Assembly: GCA_014526335.1 (NCBI GenBank) | Contig: JACTAT010000035.1 | Coordinates: 1,345,331 to 1,409,330, forward strand | Source of the DNA: Chrysaora quinquecirrha | Taxonomy: Eukaryota; Cnidaria; Scyphozoa; Semaeostomeae; Pelagiidae | DNA length: 64,000 nucleotides | Direction: 5' to 3' | Shown here: positions 48,573 to 60,357 of the stretch, piece after piece | Position numbering within the stretch: position 1 is the first letter of the stretch | Layout of the letters: the number at the start of each line of letters is the position of its first letter | Translations under genes and position numbers: made by a program | The notes under the pieces: model-generated | What the model saw: the letters and a program-made list of their open reading frames with translations, nothing else | The model's database searches: none | Told to the model about the DNA's origin: nothing

Positions 48573-51500
48573 TTACTTGTGGCAGTAGACATTTTCTGGA
48601 TAATCACAAACTGAAATCTTTGGGTTGAATTTCAGTCCTTTTGGACAATATTGATGATAACCAATTCCCCACTCATCACACTGGATAAAGGCATTGCAAT
48701 ACTTTGGGTCAGCGTAGTATCCAGGGTAGCCTTTCTTGCAAACTGCGAACGAAACAAAGTATATTATTGTAATAAAGGTTTTCCCCAACCTCTTCCCCAG
48801 GCTCCAAATCGAATTTCCACGAATCTCAACCGTCAAATCGATTTTGGCCCTGGTACCGGCCACAAGATCTGCCAAAATATTGGCAAATTTGGCCTAGGCA
48901 CCAAAACAAGATGTAGATTCCGAAAGCAGATATTCTTACAAAGGAAACGCAAAGAATTTCATTGATAACTATAAGGCAAGACACTATATCTCATATAGCA
49001 TCATTTTTTCGTTTTTTATACGTGTTTTTCACATAGTTTTCGGCCTATTTTGGTGTGAAAGTTTGAAGAAACTGTGACGTCACTTAAAAAATCTATTGTT
49101 TGAACAGCCAATCAAATTGCGAATAGACAAGGCCGATACCAGGGTCGAATATGGACAGCGGAGTTTCACGTAGAGGCCTGGAGACGTGGAGACGAGGTTG
49201 TTGTGAAGGACAACTGGTTTGGTGAAGGATAACTGGAACTCAAGTAATAAGTCTAATGATAACCATGACTTACCGCCATAACCATGTACGCCGTATTTCT
49301 TTCCGTGGTATGGGTAGTACGCATGTCCATAGGATTTGTATTGGTTGCAGTATACATTCTTCTTGTAATCGCAAACTCCATATTTTGAATTGAAGTACAA
49401 ACCTTTAGGACAGTACAAATGGTAGGCCTTTCCATGAGCATCGCATTGGATGAAAGCATTGCAATTATAAGGATCGGGGTAATATCCAGTGCTGTGTTTG
49501 TTCTTGTAGCAACCTGTAAAAAGAGGATTACCTCCGTCATTGACATCTATAGTCTGTATAAGACATTTGAATTTTGCAGTATTGCCGGGGGGGGGGGGTG
49601 AAGAATAATAACCCTAGTCCGATTTGCGGACTTTAAAGCCGGCATTAAGTTTAAATGAAAATATATCATTACCCCCGTCCATGATACCTATGATATGTAC
49701 AAGCCAAGCGAGTTTTCAGTATTACCGGGGGTTAAGGAGTGTGATAATTCCTGCGCATAGAAGCATTTGCACGTTGTGTTTGGAGCATTTAAAATGAAGA
49801 TAATTTACCCCGTTTTCCTGCTGTAGAGCCCTAGAAAGTTACAAACAAAATTGAAAGGGGGGATGAAGCCTCTTGGAAATTTTAAGAGGATCATTACCCT
49901 AGTCATCGGAAATCAATCAAAATTTCTACTAGTTTGCAAGAAATGAAGATCAGCCCCCTTGTTCCTGCTTTGAATTAAGAAGCATTAAGAGTGGCTAGTA
50001 AGGCCCTAGTAGTTAAATATCAGCATTACCCCCGTCCTAGAAGATGAAATTATGGAACTAGTTTGCGAAGGAGCCAACATACAAAAGTTTTGTAATACAC
50101 TAGTCTAATATACGATCATTACCCTCCGTCTTAAGTGCTGAAATCCAAAGAGAATTATTAGTTTGCAGGGGGTAACATATAATACACTTACTGGTGTAGG
50201 TTGACGTCGGCATATGCTTTCTGATGTAACCATAACCGTATTTGGGTCCGCAGTAGACATTGTAGGCGTGGTCACAAACTCCGATTTTGGGGTTGAATTT
50301 GGTTCCTTTGGGGCACCATAAATGGTGAGCTTTGCCAAAGTCATCACACTGAATGAATGCACTGCAGTCCTTTGGGTCAGCGAAATGGCCGGGCTTATAA
50401 CAAGCTGGAAAAATAAAAAGGGAATGATTTATCATACAGAATTTAGCTTTTAATGATTTACAGTTTAAGTTAACTGAACCAAACTACCATCAGTTAGCGA
50501 AACTGACCCAAATCAATCCGCTGAGACCGAATTCTAACGAATCATAGTAATCCAGATCAAGTTAGAGTCAAATCAATCTCAGCCAATCACAGGAAAGAAA
50601 AGCCTACCCAAGGCAACCCGAATTTACGCTAATCCATTAAGCGTTAATCCGAATCCAATTTAACCCAAGTCAAATCAATCCCAGGAAAGTAAAGCCTACC
50701 CAAAGCAACCCGAATTTACGCTAATCCATTAAGCGTTAATCCGAATCCAATTTAACCCAAGTCAATTCAATCCCAGGAAAGTAAAGCCTACCCAAAGCAA
50801 CCCGAATTTACGCTAATCAAATAAGCGTTAATCCGAATCCAATTTAACCCAAGTCAAATCAATCCCATGAACCCTAAACCATCTTACAACAACAATTGTA
50901 CAGAAAATGTATCTAAACTAATCCAAGGTGAAGATGAAGGTGACTTGGTGTTTCAGTGCTAGTCGTTAGGATTTCAGTAGTAGGTTAACTAAGCGAGACG
51001 TTGACCCTGGCTGTGATGCTACTGTGGCTGGGCTTGCCAACATAAGCCAATGAAATCCAGCCAGTGAAATCCGAAGAAATCCAGCTGTAAGTTAAGCGGA
51101 TCGAGCGAAACCAACCCAAATCCAACTCGAACATAACTGAACAAAACCTCTGCTGTTTCTCAAACACAACACCCCTTTGCAAAGCGATTAACGAGTGATC
51201 GAATTTGATTGCTTGAACACCGAGTACAGTATTGCAACTGACAGCAACGGTACTTACGATAATAATAATGTCCTTTGGAGTGTCCACCGTATCCGCCGTA
51301 GCCGTATCCGCCATGTTTGCCATGTCCAACGTGTCCACCATGACTGCCATGCCCACCGTGTCCGCTGTATCCTCCGCCATATCCTCCGCCATATCCTCCG
51401 CCATACTTTGTTTTGTGGGAAGCTTCAACTAGAACCTAAAAAGGACATTTTTCATAAACAATAATGTCATCATTGAATTGTGCTTTAAACCTAAATCAAT

Positions 51501-51900
51501 CACTCATTCCTCCACCTCTTTCAGCTCACGAAATTCGAAGCGTCTTGTTTCCAAACATCGCTAATAGATCTCCTTATTCTTAAGATCATTTATTTCACCC
51601 CATCCCACCCTACCCTCCCTATGATGTCATCGTTAAATTGTGCTTCTATCGCCTCTCCCATTAATTAGCTCATGAAATTCGAAGCGTTACTGTTAACAAT
51701 ATCGTCTTACTTATTCTTAAGATCGCTTATTTCACCCTATCCCCCTAGCAATTAGGAATTAAAGCCCGGCTTTAGTTTCTGTGACAAACCGTAGATCATG
51801 ATTTTCGGTAATTTAAAAAAATTCTAGAAAACACAAGATTTTATAGAGCGAGAAAAATACTTACAAGCGCCAAGAACGCAACGACAACAACCAACTTCAT
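48573..51900 (-). CDS. Secreted Gly/His/Tyr-rich protein with three chitin-binding CBM14 (peritrophin-A) domains
   Basis: Exons in order: 51,865-51,900, 51,258-51,435, 50,192-50,404, 49,274-49,513 and 48,573-48,742, about 278 residues, all phases agreeing. Exon 1 and the start of exon 2 form a signal peptide (MKLVVVVAFLALVLVEA). Exon 2 then gives YGGGYGGGYGGGYSGHGGHG and more Gly/His/Tyr. Exons 3, 4 and 5 each hold one CBM14 domain: CYKPGHFADPKDCSAFIQC, then a second with NCNAFIQCDAHGKAYHLYC, then a third with YCNAFIQCDEWGIGYHQYC; each has six Cys, aromatic residues and the closing NVYC. CBM14 domains bind chitin, so this is an extracellular chitin-matrix protein. Gly-His-rich runs resemble sclerotised chitin composites such as squid-beak proteins; this is a compositional likeness only. 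The stop at 48,573 overlaps a strong GTAAGTATG donor, so the C-terminus may be longer. Confidence 0.88.
48787..49199. mobile_element. MITE, AACCTC(G/T)TTCCCCAGG...GACGAGGTT family, copy 1
   Basis: The left end AACCTCTTCCCCAGG and right end GAGACGAGGTT are inverse copies. The full 400 bases align with copy 2 at 57,981-58,380 (CAACCGTCAAATCGATTTTG, GAAGAAACTGTGACGTCACT, AGCCAATCAAATTGCGAATA). It sits in intron 4 of the chitin-binding gene. Confidence 0.75.
49514..50191. other. Intron 3 of the chitin-binding gene, no other feature
   Basis: A run of ten or more G near 49,588-49,598, and repeated 'ATTACCCCCGTCC' phrases near 49,668, 50,027 and 50,116, suggest a decayed tandem repeat of about 100-350 bases. 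Nothing coding. Confidence 0.4.
50470..50880. repeat. Tandem repeat, ~103 bp, about 3 copies, intron 2 of the chitin-binding gene
   Basis: AAGCCTACCCAAAGCAACCC, GAATTTACGCTAATCCATTA, AGCGTTAATCCGAATCCAAT and TTAACCCAAGTCAAATCAAT repeat in order at about 50,600, 50,690 and 50,790. Confidence 0.85.
50945..51040. repeat. SINE tail fragment
   Basis: 'gtgctagtcgttaggatttc' through 'gctgtgatgctactgtggct' matches the tail of the SINE copies at 36,950-37,185 and 14,505-14,650; the tRNA body is missing. Confidence 0.45.
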
Positions 51901-52015
51901 TTTGAATTAAGATTTGAACTTCGACTGTTGACTTCTTGACTTGTGATTCTTGACCAGGTTCTCTGAACTCTGTCCTTTGCAACTGCAAACGTGACTTTGC
52001 CTGCCTTTTCTCGCC

Positions 52016-52024
52016 TTATATATA
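52016..52024 (-). promoter_or_regulatory. TATA box of the chitin-binding gene
   Basis: TATATATAA on the minus strand, followed by GGCGAGAAAAGG, lies about 116 bases upstream of the ATG at 51,900. Transcription would start near 51,990, leaving a 5' leader of about 90 bases. Strong TATA boxes are typical of abundantly expressed structural genes. Confidence 0.6.
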
Positions 52025-52640
52025 CCCGAATAAGTTAATCACACAGCGTGGCTGGGTGTAATAAAATACCCATTTCCAGATAATTTTCAAAAAGTGTAAT
52101 TAATTGCATTCTAGTCAGCTTGCGGGCACATTCCGATATAATTGCAGCAAAGTAACTTAGCGGCGTCGTAATTTATACTAATGAGGCAAATTAGGGATGC
52201 TAATTACATCGACCTCGCTAGCGCGGTAATATACGTGCGTGCAGTGAAGCGGGATTGAATTGAATTGGACTTACGCGAAAACAAATAAACTCCTTCACGC
52301 CTCCTACGTGCTGTATGAACTATTATTTTGTACAATTGTAACACTTAATTCTATTTTCTGCGTATGTACACGTTCTAAAATATAAAATGCTGGCGTCAGC
52401 AGAGTGCTTGTGGTAGTTGAACATGCTCATTATCATTTCAGCGAATTATTTTCCTGTTCAACTAAATACAGACTTTTGGGGTGTGGTTAGGGGGCGTGTT
52501 TGTTTCGGAACATTGATTAGGACCGATCCTGAAAATGGATGACTTGATAATCATCATATTACAGGAAAGGGAAGCTGACATAAAGTTTAATGTTTAGCTC
52601 CAAACCTTTATGGTCTGAGGAGTTTTTGATTTTGATCATT
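52025..52640. other. Upstream flank of the chitin-binding gene, no feature seen
   Basis: AT-rich upstream sequence. A GCTAGCGCGG sequence near 52,217 resembles the border of the CCACCACAGTA repeats, but without repeat units next to it. No exon. Confidence 0.35.
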
Positions 52641-52649
52641 GTTATTAAG

Positions 52650-55088
52650 GAGGGGTACTTCGGGGTTTGCGGTATTGCGGTATCGGGGGCAAAATATATG
52701 CGGTATTTCGGTATTGAAGGAAAAACCTGGCGGTATTGCGGTATTGAAATTTCACATCGCGGTATTCGGTATTTTTCGAACCTTGAAAGGAACAGCTAAG
52801 AGCCATAGCAGAAGAAAAAACTTAAGAGTTACCAGACATCAATACAAGAAAGGAAGTCGAAATGAAGAGAAGATTAATGTATTGAATTGTGAAATTTAAC
52901 CAGTATAATTGTTTTGGCGCACCGAACCGGCCAAAGATATGACTTTTTCGACAGTAATTTGTGATATTTTTCTGTTTACTTCATGACTTTACATTTCTGT
53001 TCCACGACGATACATTTTGGTTGCGTTTGGTTACACTCTTTTTTTTTATAAGAATACTATAAATTCTGTCCAGCCTCAATATTCTTAAAAAATGTTCGTT
53101 TTGAGCCTGAATATATTCTTAAAGTATTCTTATTTTTCAAATGGTTAAAAGAAAAATCATCTCATATGGTCGAGCGAAAGAAATATTTAACTATTATAAC
53201 AAAAAGAATGTTGTTAACAATAATGAAGTTTCCTTCTAACATTGCAAAACAGGCATCTGTTGAAAAATGAGACAGAAATATGGGAGAGCTGAGGCTGAGC
53301 ATATTCTCACAATATTCTTTAAAAATAGGATGATTCTGAGCCTGAATATTCTTATAAACTATATTCTTATAAAAAAAGAGTGTAGTTGATTTTACAATTT
53401 TTTTGCGCGATTTCACATTTTCGTTGCGCGATTTTGCATTTTGGTTCCACGACTTAACATCGATGCAGTAGGCTTGAAATGTGAAAAAGTGAGTGACGTT
53501 TTTGACTGACACTGTTTGCAGTGATGTGTACAGTTTATGCTTCAATGATGATTCCTTTATATTTTCCTTGATGTTGGAATATCTAAGGCCAGCACCCGGT
53601 GAGCCCTGTAAATAATGTACGCATCTTGATTTTAAGTCACTTGAATGAGCCCAGCAGATTTACCCTGTTCGGTGTGCGCTTTATTAATAACAAGACGTTT
53701 GCAATCTTTGAGATCGTACAGAAGTTGTTCTTTTAACTGATAAAAAAGGCCAGGAATGAAATGTTAGCTACTAATCCTGTATCGTGTTGTGAGTTCATGC
53801 AGCCAGTTGGAATTGCACTGAACTTGTTCGTGTTGTCTACATTTGCGATCTCCAAGTTAGCTCAATAAAAATTATTACCAAAATGCAAGAATGTGCGTCT
53901 TTTCTTGAGCAACTAGCAGGGGCGCTCATCTAGAATAATTTTTGGGGGCGTAAACGTAGATGGGACAGACTAAGATTTTGGGAACCGTTTGGGCCTCTTT
54001 AGATGTCCAATTGCCAATGACTTTTCCCTTAAGAAAAGACAGTAAACGTAATTAGGCAAGCAACAATTAAAAAAACAAGCGTCTCAAAGTGCTCTACGCA
54101 TTCCCATAGTGATTTATGTTCATCGTTTTCGTCTAAAACGCTGTGTTGGTCCCGTACTGACTATTTTCCGATTCTCATGGGACCGAATTCAATTTTAACT
54201 GTCCTGGATCGATTGTGATCGTTAGATATATCAGTTCTTCACTCTTAACTTCAAAAGATTCGATGACTTCAGAGAACTTTCCTGGTCCAAACTTCTTCAA
54301 ATTTGTCCAAGTTTTGGACTAACCACTAATCAAATTTTTAGACTGACGTTGCCAATAAGGTAAAATTTCTGTACCCACTGACAAAATATTGGGGGGTGTC
54401 ACACCCACATCCCACTAATGTGCACCCCTTGCAATTAGGCTACCACTAGGAAGCGTTGTCGGTGCAAACAGTGGGAGCAAGATTCGGTCTGAAACGAATT
54501 TAACTCTTACCAGGTAAAATTCCAAGACAAACATCAAAAAGACATATAATAACAAGTTAAGCAATACACGGGACCAGTTTTTAACGAAAATTTTCTAAAA
54601 TTTTCAAAGCTCTCAATGTTGTGTCTTGAGTTTTACCCTGGGTTCTTGAGTTTATAATTACGCTCTTATTGAGTTCTTTCCTCCTCATTGACTGCTTCAT
54701 CTCTGCCAAAACGAGGAATATTCTTTCATTTTATCCAAAATAGGGCGTTTCCCGGCACACTAAAGGGCGTTTCCCGGCATTCTAGAGGGCGTGGTCCCAA
54801 AAATTTTTCTGGTGGCTAACCCCCAGACCCCCAAATTTCGCTCGCTTTGCTCGCTAGTCCAGCTTAACATGACCTAACTACGGATCTGGAGGGAGAAATG
54901 GGACAAATGTATTAAAGATGGATTCAAATTCTTATACACTGGTGTTCTGTGTCATAATCACATTAACAATACTGATATTTTAGTTTTCAGCAATTTGCGG
55001 TATTTTGCAACTTTTTCGTTCGGTATTCGGGATTCGGCGATTTTTTGGCCCGGTATTGCGGTATTGGGACCCCCCCGAAGTACCCCTC
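52650..55088. mobile_element. 2.4 kb non-autonomous DNA transposon, GAGGGGTACTTCGGGG ends
   Basis: Left end GAGGGGTACTTCGGGG at 52,650 and right end CCCCGAAGTACCCCTC at 55,073-55,088 are perfect inverse copies. Both are flanked by ATTAAG (52,644-52,649 and 55,089-55,094), a 6-base target duplication. Just inside both ends are repeated GCGGTATTGCGGTATT motifs, as subterminal binding-site repeats would be. No transposase frame is present. A TACAC-type MITE (53,032-53,384) is nested inside, so this element is the older of the two. Confidence 0.75.
53032..53384. mobile_element. MITE, TACACTC...TTTTTTATAAG family, nested
   Basis: Ends TACACTCTTTTTTTTTATAA and TTATAAAAAAAGAGTGTA are inverse copies; the interior has 'gagcctgaatattcttataa' repeats. 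Confidence 0.75.
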
Positions 55089-55295
55089 ATTAAGTAATGT
55101 AGGTTAGATAAGGTTAGATAGTTGTGTGAGACATGTAGTGTTGCATGTGGAGATGTGGAGGGAGTGTTCAGAATCAAGGGATGTAGACTATTGTTTGAGT
55201 GATCGAGTGAGTTTTAATGGTGCTTAGAATCTAGGAAGGAAGAAAGTAGTTGTGTGAATTATCGAGTGAGTTCCTTTTGATGATCAGAATGATGG

Positions 55296-55660
55296 TACAC
55301 TCTTTTTTTATGGTATAAGAACCAGGAAATGTTGATCGAGGCTGGCTGTTCTTAAATTTTTTCGTTTTTGAGACTGAAATGTTCTTAATCTGTTCTTAAC
55401 TCCCTGGTTAGTTAGACATCTATACTTTTCAATGATTGCCTTGGGTGGTACTAGGTTTGTGTGAAAATGCAGCATTCTTGTCTATTTCTTTGTTTGCTTG
55501 CTTTTTACATTCATTCTGATTGTCTTACTTTCATATTCAGCTGATATTCTTAGGGCTTATGAAAAGGCCAGCCTCAGCTTGTTCTTATTTTGTTCTTAAA
55601 ATCTGGGCAAAATCCAGGCTCGTGTTCTTATAAAATTGTTCTTATAAAAAAGAGAGTGTA
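55296..55660. mobile_element. MITE, TACACTC family
   Basis: Starts TACACTCTTTTTTTATGGTA and ends TTCTTATAAAAAAGAGAGTG followed by TA. Confidence 0.7.
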
Positions 55661-55972
55661 TTTTGTAAATTTGGTCTAAACTTCTCAATATTGCAAGAAA
55701 TGCTAATTATAAGTAACTTGCTTCCCCATCTCCTAAATTGGCAATCAAAGGTAGTATTGCTCATGCCATTTCTAATACCACAATGTTTGTATTATTTCGA
55801 GGTATTGGCATCAAATATTGCGGCGTGTCCTGCACTATGCATTTATCAATATTCGCCAATCAACTCTCCTGCTTTGAAGTTTGAAAACAATGTCAAAGTC
55901 AACATATTATGCACCAACCATTGCAAAATTTCACATGTGTCGTAGCCACAGAGCTAACTAGATACCGTAAAT

Positions 55973-56314
55973 TCTCAAATAAGCCCCCAGTGGCTCATTG
56001 GCAAATACGAATTTTGCAGTGGGGGCTTATTCGAGGGGGGGTTAATGGTTCCAGTGTGTTGTCGAAAGAATAGCAGGGTGAAAAATCTGTACTATTTCAT
56101 CTGTACTGTTTGCCAACTGTCAGGACTAACTTGTTCCGTGCTTTAATTAGTTGAAAGATGCATTATAGATAGAAAAATTCATAAATCCTTTGAATACTTT
56201 CCCATGGGGGCTTATTCGAAGGGAGGGCTTATTTTCAAAAACGAATTCTTAGGTGGGGGCTTATTCGGGGGAGGGCTTATTCGAGGGTGGGGGCTTATTC
56301 GAGGATTTTCGGTA
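55973..56314. mobile_element. MITE, TACCGTAAA / AAGCCCC family, copy 2
   Basis: Starts TACCGTAAATTCTCAAATAA and ends TTATTCGAGGATTTTCGGTA; aligned along its length with 23,511-23,922. Confidence 0.75.
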
Positions 56315-56661
56315 GTTGTATAAAACATATATGAACTAGCTAGCTATGGTAGCTAGCTATTCCAGTCGTTCCACACGGAGAGGATTCTCTTATTGGAAAT
56401 GTCTACCATTTTCCAGAAAAATGTCACGCCCGAACCAAGCCTCTTTGAAAAGGTCTAATGTGTAAGGAACAATAAGGCATTGTGTAAGGTTTAGCAGGTG
56501 TCCCTCCTTTTCGATGCTCTGAATGAAATGTTTTTTAAGTGCATTAAAGAGGTTAATCAAAGCATAAGTTGCATTTAAATCCTTGTACGTCATCTGAGTC
56601 CCATACTGAAGAACATATTTGGATATCAGGCTAAAATGGCTCTTATCTATTTGATATCAAA

Positions 56662-57064
56662 TACACGCTTTTTTTATAAGGAACCTACCTCGAGGCCTAG
56701 TTCTTAAAGTTCCTTATTTTTGGACCTCTTTTGAGGCAATCGTAGTTCAAAAAGTTCCTTAATAGTTCCTTAAGTTCAACTGCAGATACAGTGGTCTTAA
56801 CATTAAGAGAGAGACACTTGCATATGAGCAAAGCTCCAGACTACTCTAGGAAACATTTGATACACGTGTAACGTACAATTTATGTGGTTTTCGACTGCAA
56901 ATGAATGGAACCGGCTTTCTAATTCTTGATTATTTGCAGTGATAAAAGCATTCAACATTGAAAAGTTCCTTAATGATTTTCTCTTTAGTATAAGTTCTTT
57001 AAATTTTTGGGCCTTCTACATGTAGGTTCCTTGTAAAGTGGTTCTTTATAAAAAAAAGTGTGTA
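56662..57064. mobile_element. MITE, TACACGC family
   Basis: Starts TACACGCTTTTTTTATAAGG and ends TTTATAAAAAAAAGTGTGTA; interior has repeated 'gttccttaa' motifs. Confidence 0.7.
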
Positions 57065-57980
57065 TGTAATTTCAGGCAGTAGATTCTTAAAAAATGAAAG
57101 TTCTTATGTGCGGGATATTACTGTTACTTTCCGACGCGACAGAAGCGTCCTGAAAAAGTTATGAGCTCAAAGCTAAGAAAATGTGCAAAAGTTTTTCTCT
57201 AGCAGTGAATCACGATTCAGTGATTCTCTAGCTAAAGCTAAGATAGCCACCCCAAAACCATCAATTTTCCAAAACTTTTTCCGAAACTGGTACAATGTAT
57301 GCCCTGACTTGGTGACAAATTTGAGTGCCTGCACGATATATGGGAAATTCATGGTTCATGGTGACGTTTTCGAGCTAACTAACTTCTTTTAGATACAGTG
57401 ACATACGGCCTTCGGCTTTTATGCGTGTGTTATTTGTACGCGACATTTCCGCAGAATCTGAAGAATTAAAGCCGAAAACTCAGATTTTTAACATATGACT
57501 ATACCATTTTTTTTTCATTTCCAATATGCAAATATGCATGGTGCTGAAGAAGGCTCAACATAGCCGAAACACAAAGCAAAATGGGAGAAGGGCTGTATGA
57601 CTGAGATTGTATCTCGGCGACTTATTTGAGCTGAGGACATTTAGCTCAATTGAAACATTGTTGGCTCTCTGATCATACAGTCCATCTATTGTGGTATGAC
57701 ACTCGTGGAAAAAGCTAACAATATCGTTGTTAATTTGAGCAAACACTTTCTTCTTGATATAGATATTAATTTATAAACCCACGCTGCAAAACCTCAACAC
57801 GTGAAGATCTGGCTATAAAGGTACATTTTAGAAAACAACAAATTAAAACGAGCTCATTTTAATTAATTTCCGCTTTCTTAGAAATTTCAAGAAACATTAA
57901 AACAAATTAGGTAAAAATGTAATTCATCCGATATATTACTTTTAGAAGCAAAAAAATACAGTAATTAAAGGGTTTAATAC
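57065..57980. other. No supported gene
   Basis: Short open frames on both strands (57,183-57,392 plus; 57,555-57,746 minus) have no recognisable domain. AT-rich sequence otherwise. Confidence 0.4.
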
Positions 57981-58380
57981 AACCTCGTTCCCAGGCCCCA
58001 AATCGAATTTCCTTGAATCTCAACCGTCAAATCGATTTGGGCCCTGGTACCGGCCACAAAATCTGCCAAAATACTGGAAATTTTGGCCTAGGCATAAAAA
58101 CAAGATGTAAATGTTCTTAGAAAAGAAATGGAAAGGATTTCATTGATAACTATAAGGCAAAATACAATATCTCATGTAGCATCATTTTTTGGTTTTATAG
58201 ATGTTTTTACATAGTTTTCGGCCTACTTTGGTGTGAAATTTTGAAGAAACTGTGACGTCACTTCTATCTTTTCTATCGTTTGAGCAGCCAATCAAATTGC
58301 GAATAGACAAGCCCAATACCAGGGTCGAATATGGGCAGCGGAGTTTCACGTAGAGGCCTTTTCACACTGGGGACGAGGTT
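57981..58380. mobile_element. MITE, AACCTCGTTCCCAGG family, copy 2
   Basis: Ends AACCTCGTTCCCAGG and GGGGACGAGGTT are inverse copies; aligned with 48,787-49,199. Confidence 0.75.
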
Positions 58381-58629
58381 GACTTCATTTTTCACACAGT
58401 AAAATTAAATCAGTATAAGTTCATCCAGTTCAGTCGCTATACACAACATGCTATCTAATATACATACAAGTATTCAGTATTCAAACCCACTGCTACAGGC
58501 TACGCCCCTTTTAATCATGTGTCCCCCTAGTATAGGCAACTCTAGTCTAGCATTCGGTCTCACAAATTTTTCTGGCCTTTTAAAAAGTTCATCAAAATAC
58601 ATCGGATGCAAGAAAACTTATCGTAATAT

Positions 58630-58880
58630 CTGTTTGTATCGTGTCGTGTCGTGTTACGTCGATCAATCGTACCATGTCGTAACGTGCCGTGTCCTGACCG
58701 TCACGTATCGTGTCGTAGTATATGTTTGTGTCGTGTCGTGTCGTGTCTTGCTGCGTCGATGATCCTTTTATGTCGTAGCGTGATGTGTCGTGATCGTCAT
58801 GTATCGTTATGTAGTAACTGTTCGTATCGTGTCTTGTAGTGTTGTGTCGTGAACGTCACGCATCGTGTCGTTGTATCTAA
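58630..58880. repeat. CGTGTCGTGTCGT-type minisatellite
   Basis: Pentamer-rich repeat (GTCGT) with an overlying period of roughly 90-100 bases: GTCGTGTCGTGTTACGTCGA near 58,645, GTCGTGTCGTGTCTTGCTGC near 58,737, GTGTCTTGTAGTGTTGTGTC near 58,829. Confidence 0.75.
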
Positions 58881-59154
58881 TTAGAAATCTTTCACGTTGA
58901 CGTCTTTTTGCTACTCTTTTTATTCTTTCTACTTGGTCTGGGTTTTTCCAAACACATCTGGTCACTCTTCTTTGGAAATTTGGAGCATTTGAGTATAGAT
59001 GGCCAATTGTATCCATGCATTTTCATTTTTGGACCACAGGCTAGATGACAAAAAATTAATCATTATGATGTTGATGATGACGAAGACGAAGACAACCACT
59101 ATTTATGTTGATGATGATATCGTCAGCTTTTAGTCAGCATTTTTTGAGTTATTA

Positions 59155-59248
59155 TTACGTTGATTAGTCAGTCAGTTGGTTAGTTAGTTACGTAGTTTAT
59201 TAACTAGTAAGTAAGTAAGTATTTGGGGTAATTAAGTAAGTTAGCAAA

Positions 59249-59302
<54 letters not shown>

Positions 59303-59620
59303 GTAGCTCGTTAGTTATAGTTAGTTAGTTGGTTGGTTAGTTAGTAAATTAGTTAGTTCGTTAGCTGGTTAGTTAGTTATTTAGTTAGGTAGTTAGTTAG
59401 TTAGTTAGTTAATTCGCTTGTAAGTTAATGTAATTAGCTTGTAAGTAAGCTAGTTCGTTAGTTTGTTAGTTAGTTCCTTAGTTAGCTAGTTAGCTAGTTA
59501 GCTAGTACGTTATCTAATTAGTTAGTTAGTTAGTTTATTAGTTAGTTAGTTGATTCGTTAGTTTGTTAGTTAGTTATTTAGTTAGTTAGTTAGTTATTTA
59601 GTTAGTTAGTTAGGTAAAGA
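59155..59620. repeat. (TTAG)n tetranucleotide repeat
   Basis: GTTAGTTAGTTAG with variants, same type as the blocks in LACTB introns 2 and 4. Confidence 0.9.
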
Positions 59621-59974
59621 GTTCATGTAGTTAGCTAATGATATTTAAGTATGATAAAATACGTGATAAAACATGTGGTATATTAACACGTCTAAAACAC
59701 CCTGCATGGTGAAAAAGAACGCCCAAAAGGAGGGACCAAACAGCCACACGCAACAACATGCTGACAGAAGCACGTCAAATTATGTCACTCATGCAATAAA
59801 TTTTGGCACATGGGTGGCACAAAGTCTGCTGCTTTCAACACTTCTTTCCTTGCTTTTCAACTATGAATATTCGAGTGTCTTTGCATATACCTGTCATTAA
59901 AGTTCTTTCGTTTCAAATTTAGAAATCGATGGAAATTTAGCTTCTTCTCTCAAAACAAATCGGCAAAATTTCTC

Positions 59975-60357
59975 TCTTTTAGCTCTTTGAAAAAGTCATT
60001 TTGAGTGCTTTGACTTAATGGCTTTACGGGACCCCCGTTTTAGGAGAAAAATTGCATTAATTGCTCTAATAACTAAGTCCTTTTGCAGGAGGTTTAAAAC
60101 AAGCCATATTTAGCTCTTTGGCAACGACAATTTTCATGCTTTTTGACATCACAAAACCCCTGTTAATAAGAGGCAAGTTCTCTTGAATGTTCATCAATTT
60201 ATACAATTAGACGGGTGGTTTGTATGCATCATTTAGCTCTCTTGCAAAGTCGATTTTGAATGCCTAGTTAAATGGCATTACAGAACCCCCGTTTTAAAAC
60301 AAAATTTACATTTGATGTTAAGATAATTAAGACCCTTAGACGGATGTTAAACCTACC
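59975..60357 (-). repeat. Degenerate ~125 bp tandem repeat abutting the Frizzled-domain exon
   Basis: Plus-strand TTTAGCTCTCTTGCAAAGTC at 60,233 and related TTTAGCTCTTT phrases near 59,985 and 60,110 match TTTAGCTCTCTTACAGAATC at 60,361, which is the end of the Frizzled exon. Each is followed by shared text such as CCCCCGTTTTA/CCCCTGTTAATA and 'taattaagac'. The units are therefore copies of the exon's 3' end plus the intron start. Confidence 0.65.

Noticed and set aside
51195..51464. Plus-strand His/Arg-rich and Val/Ser/Ala-rich frames
   Set aside because: They are antisense shadows of the Gly/His/Tyr-rich exon of the chitin-binding gene.
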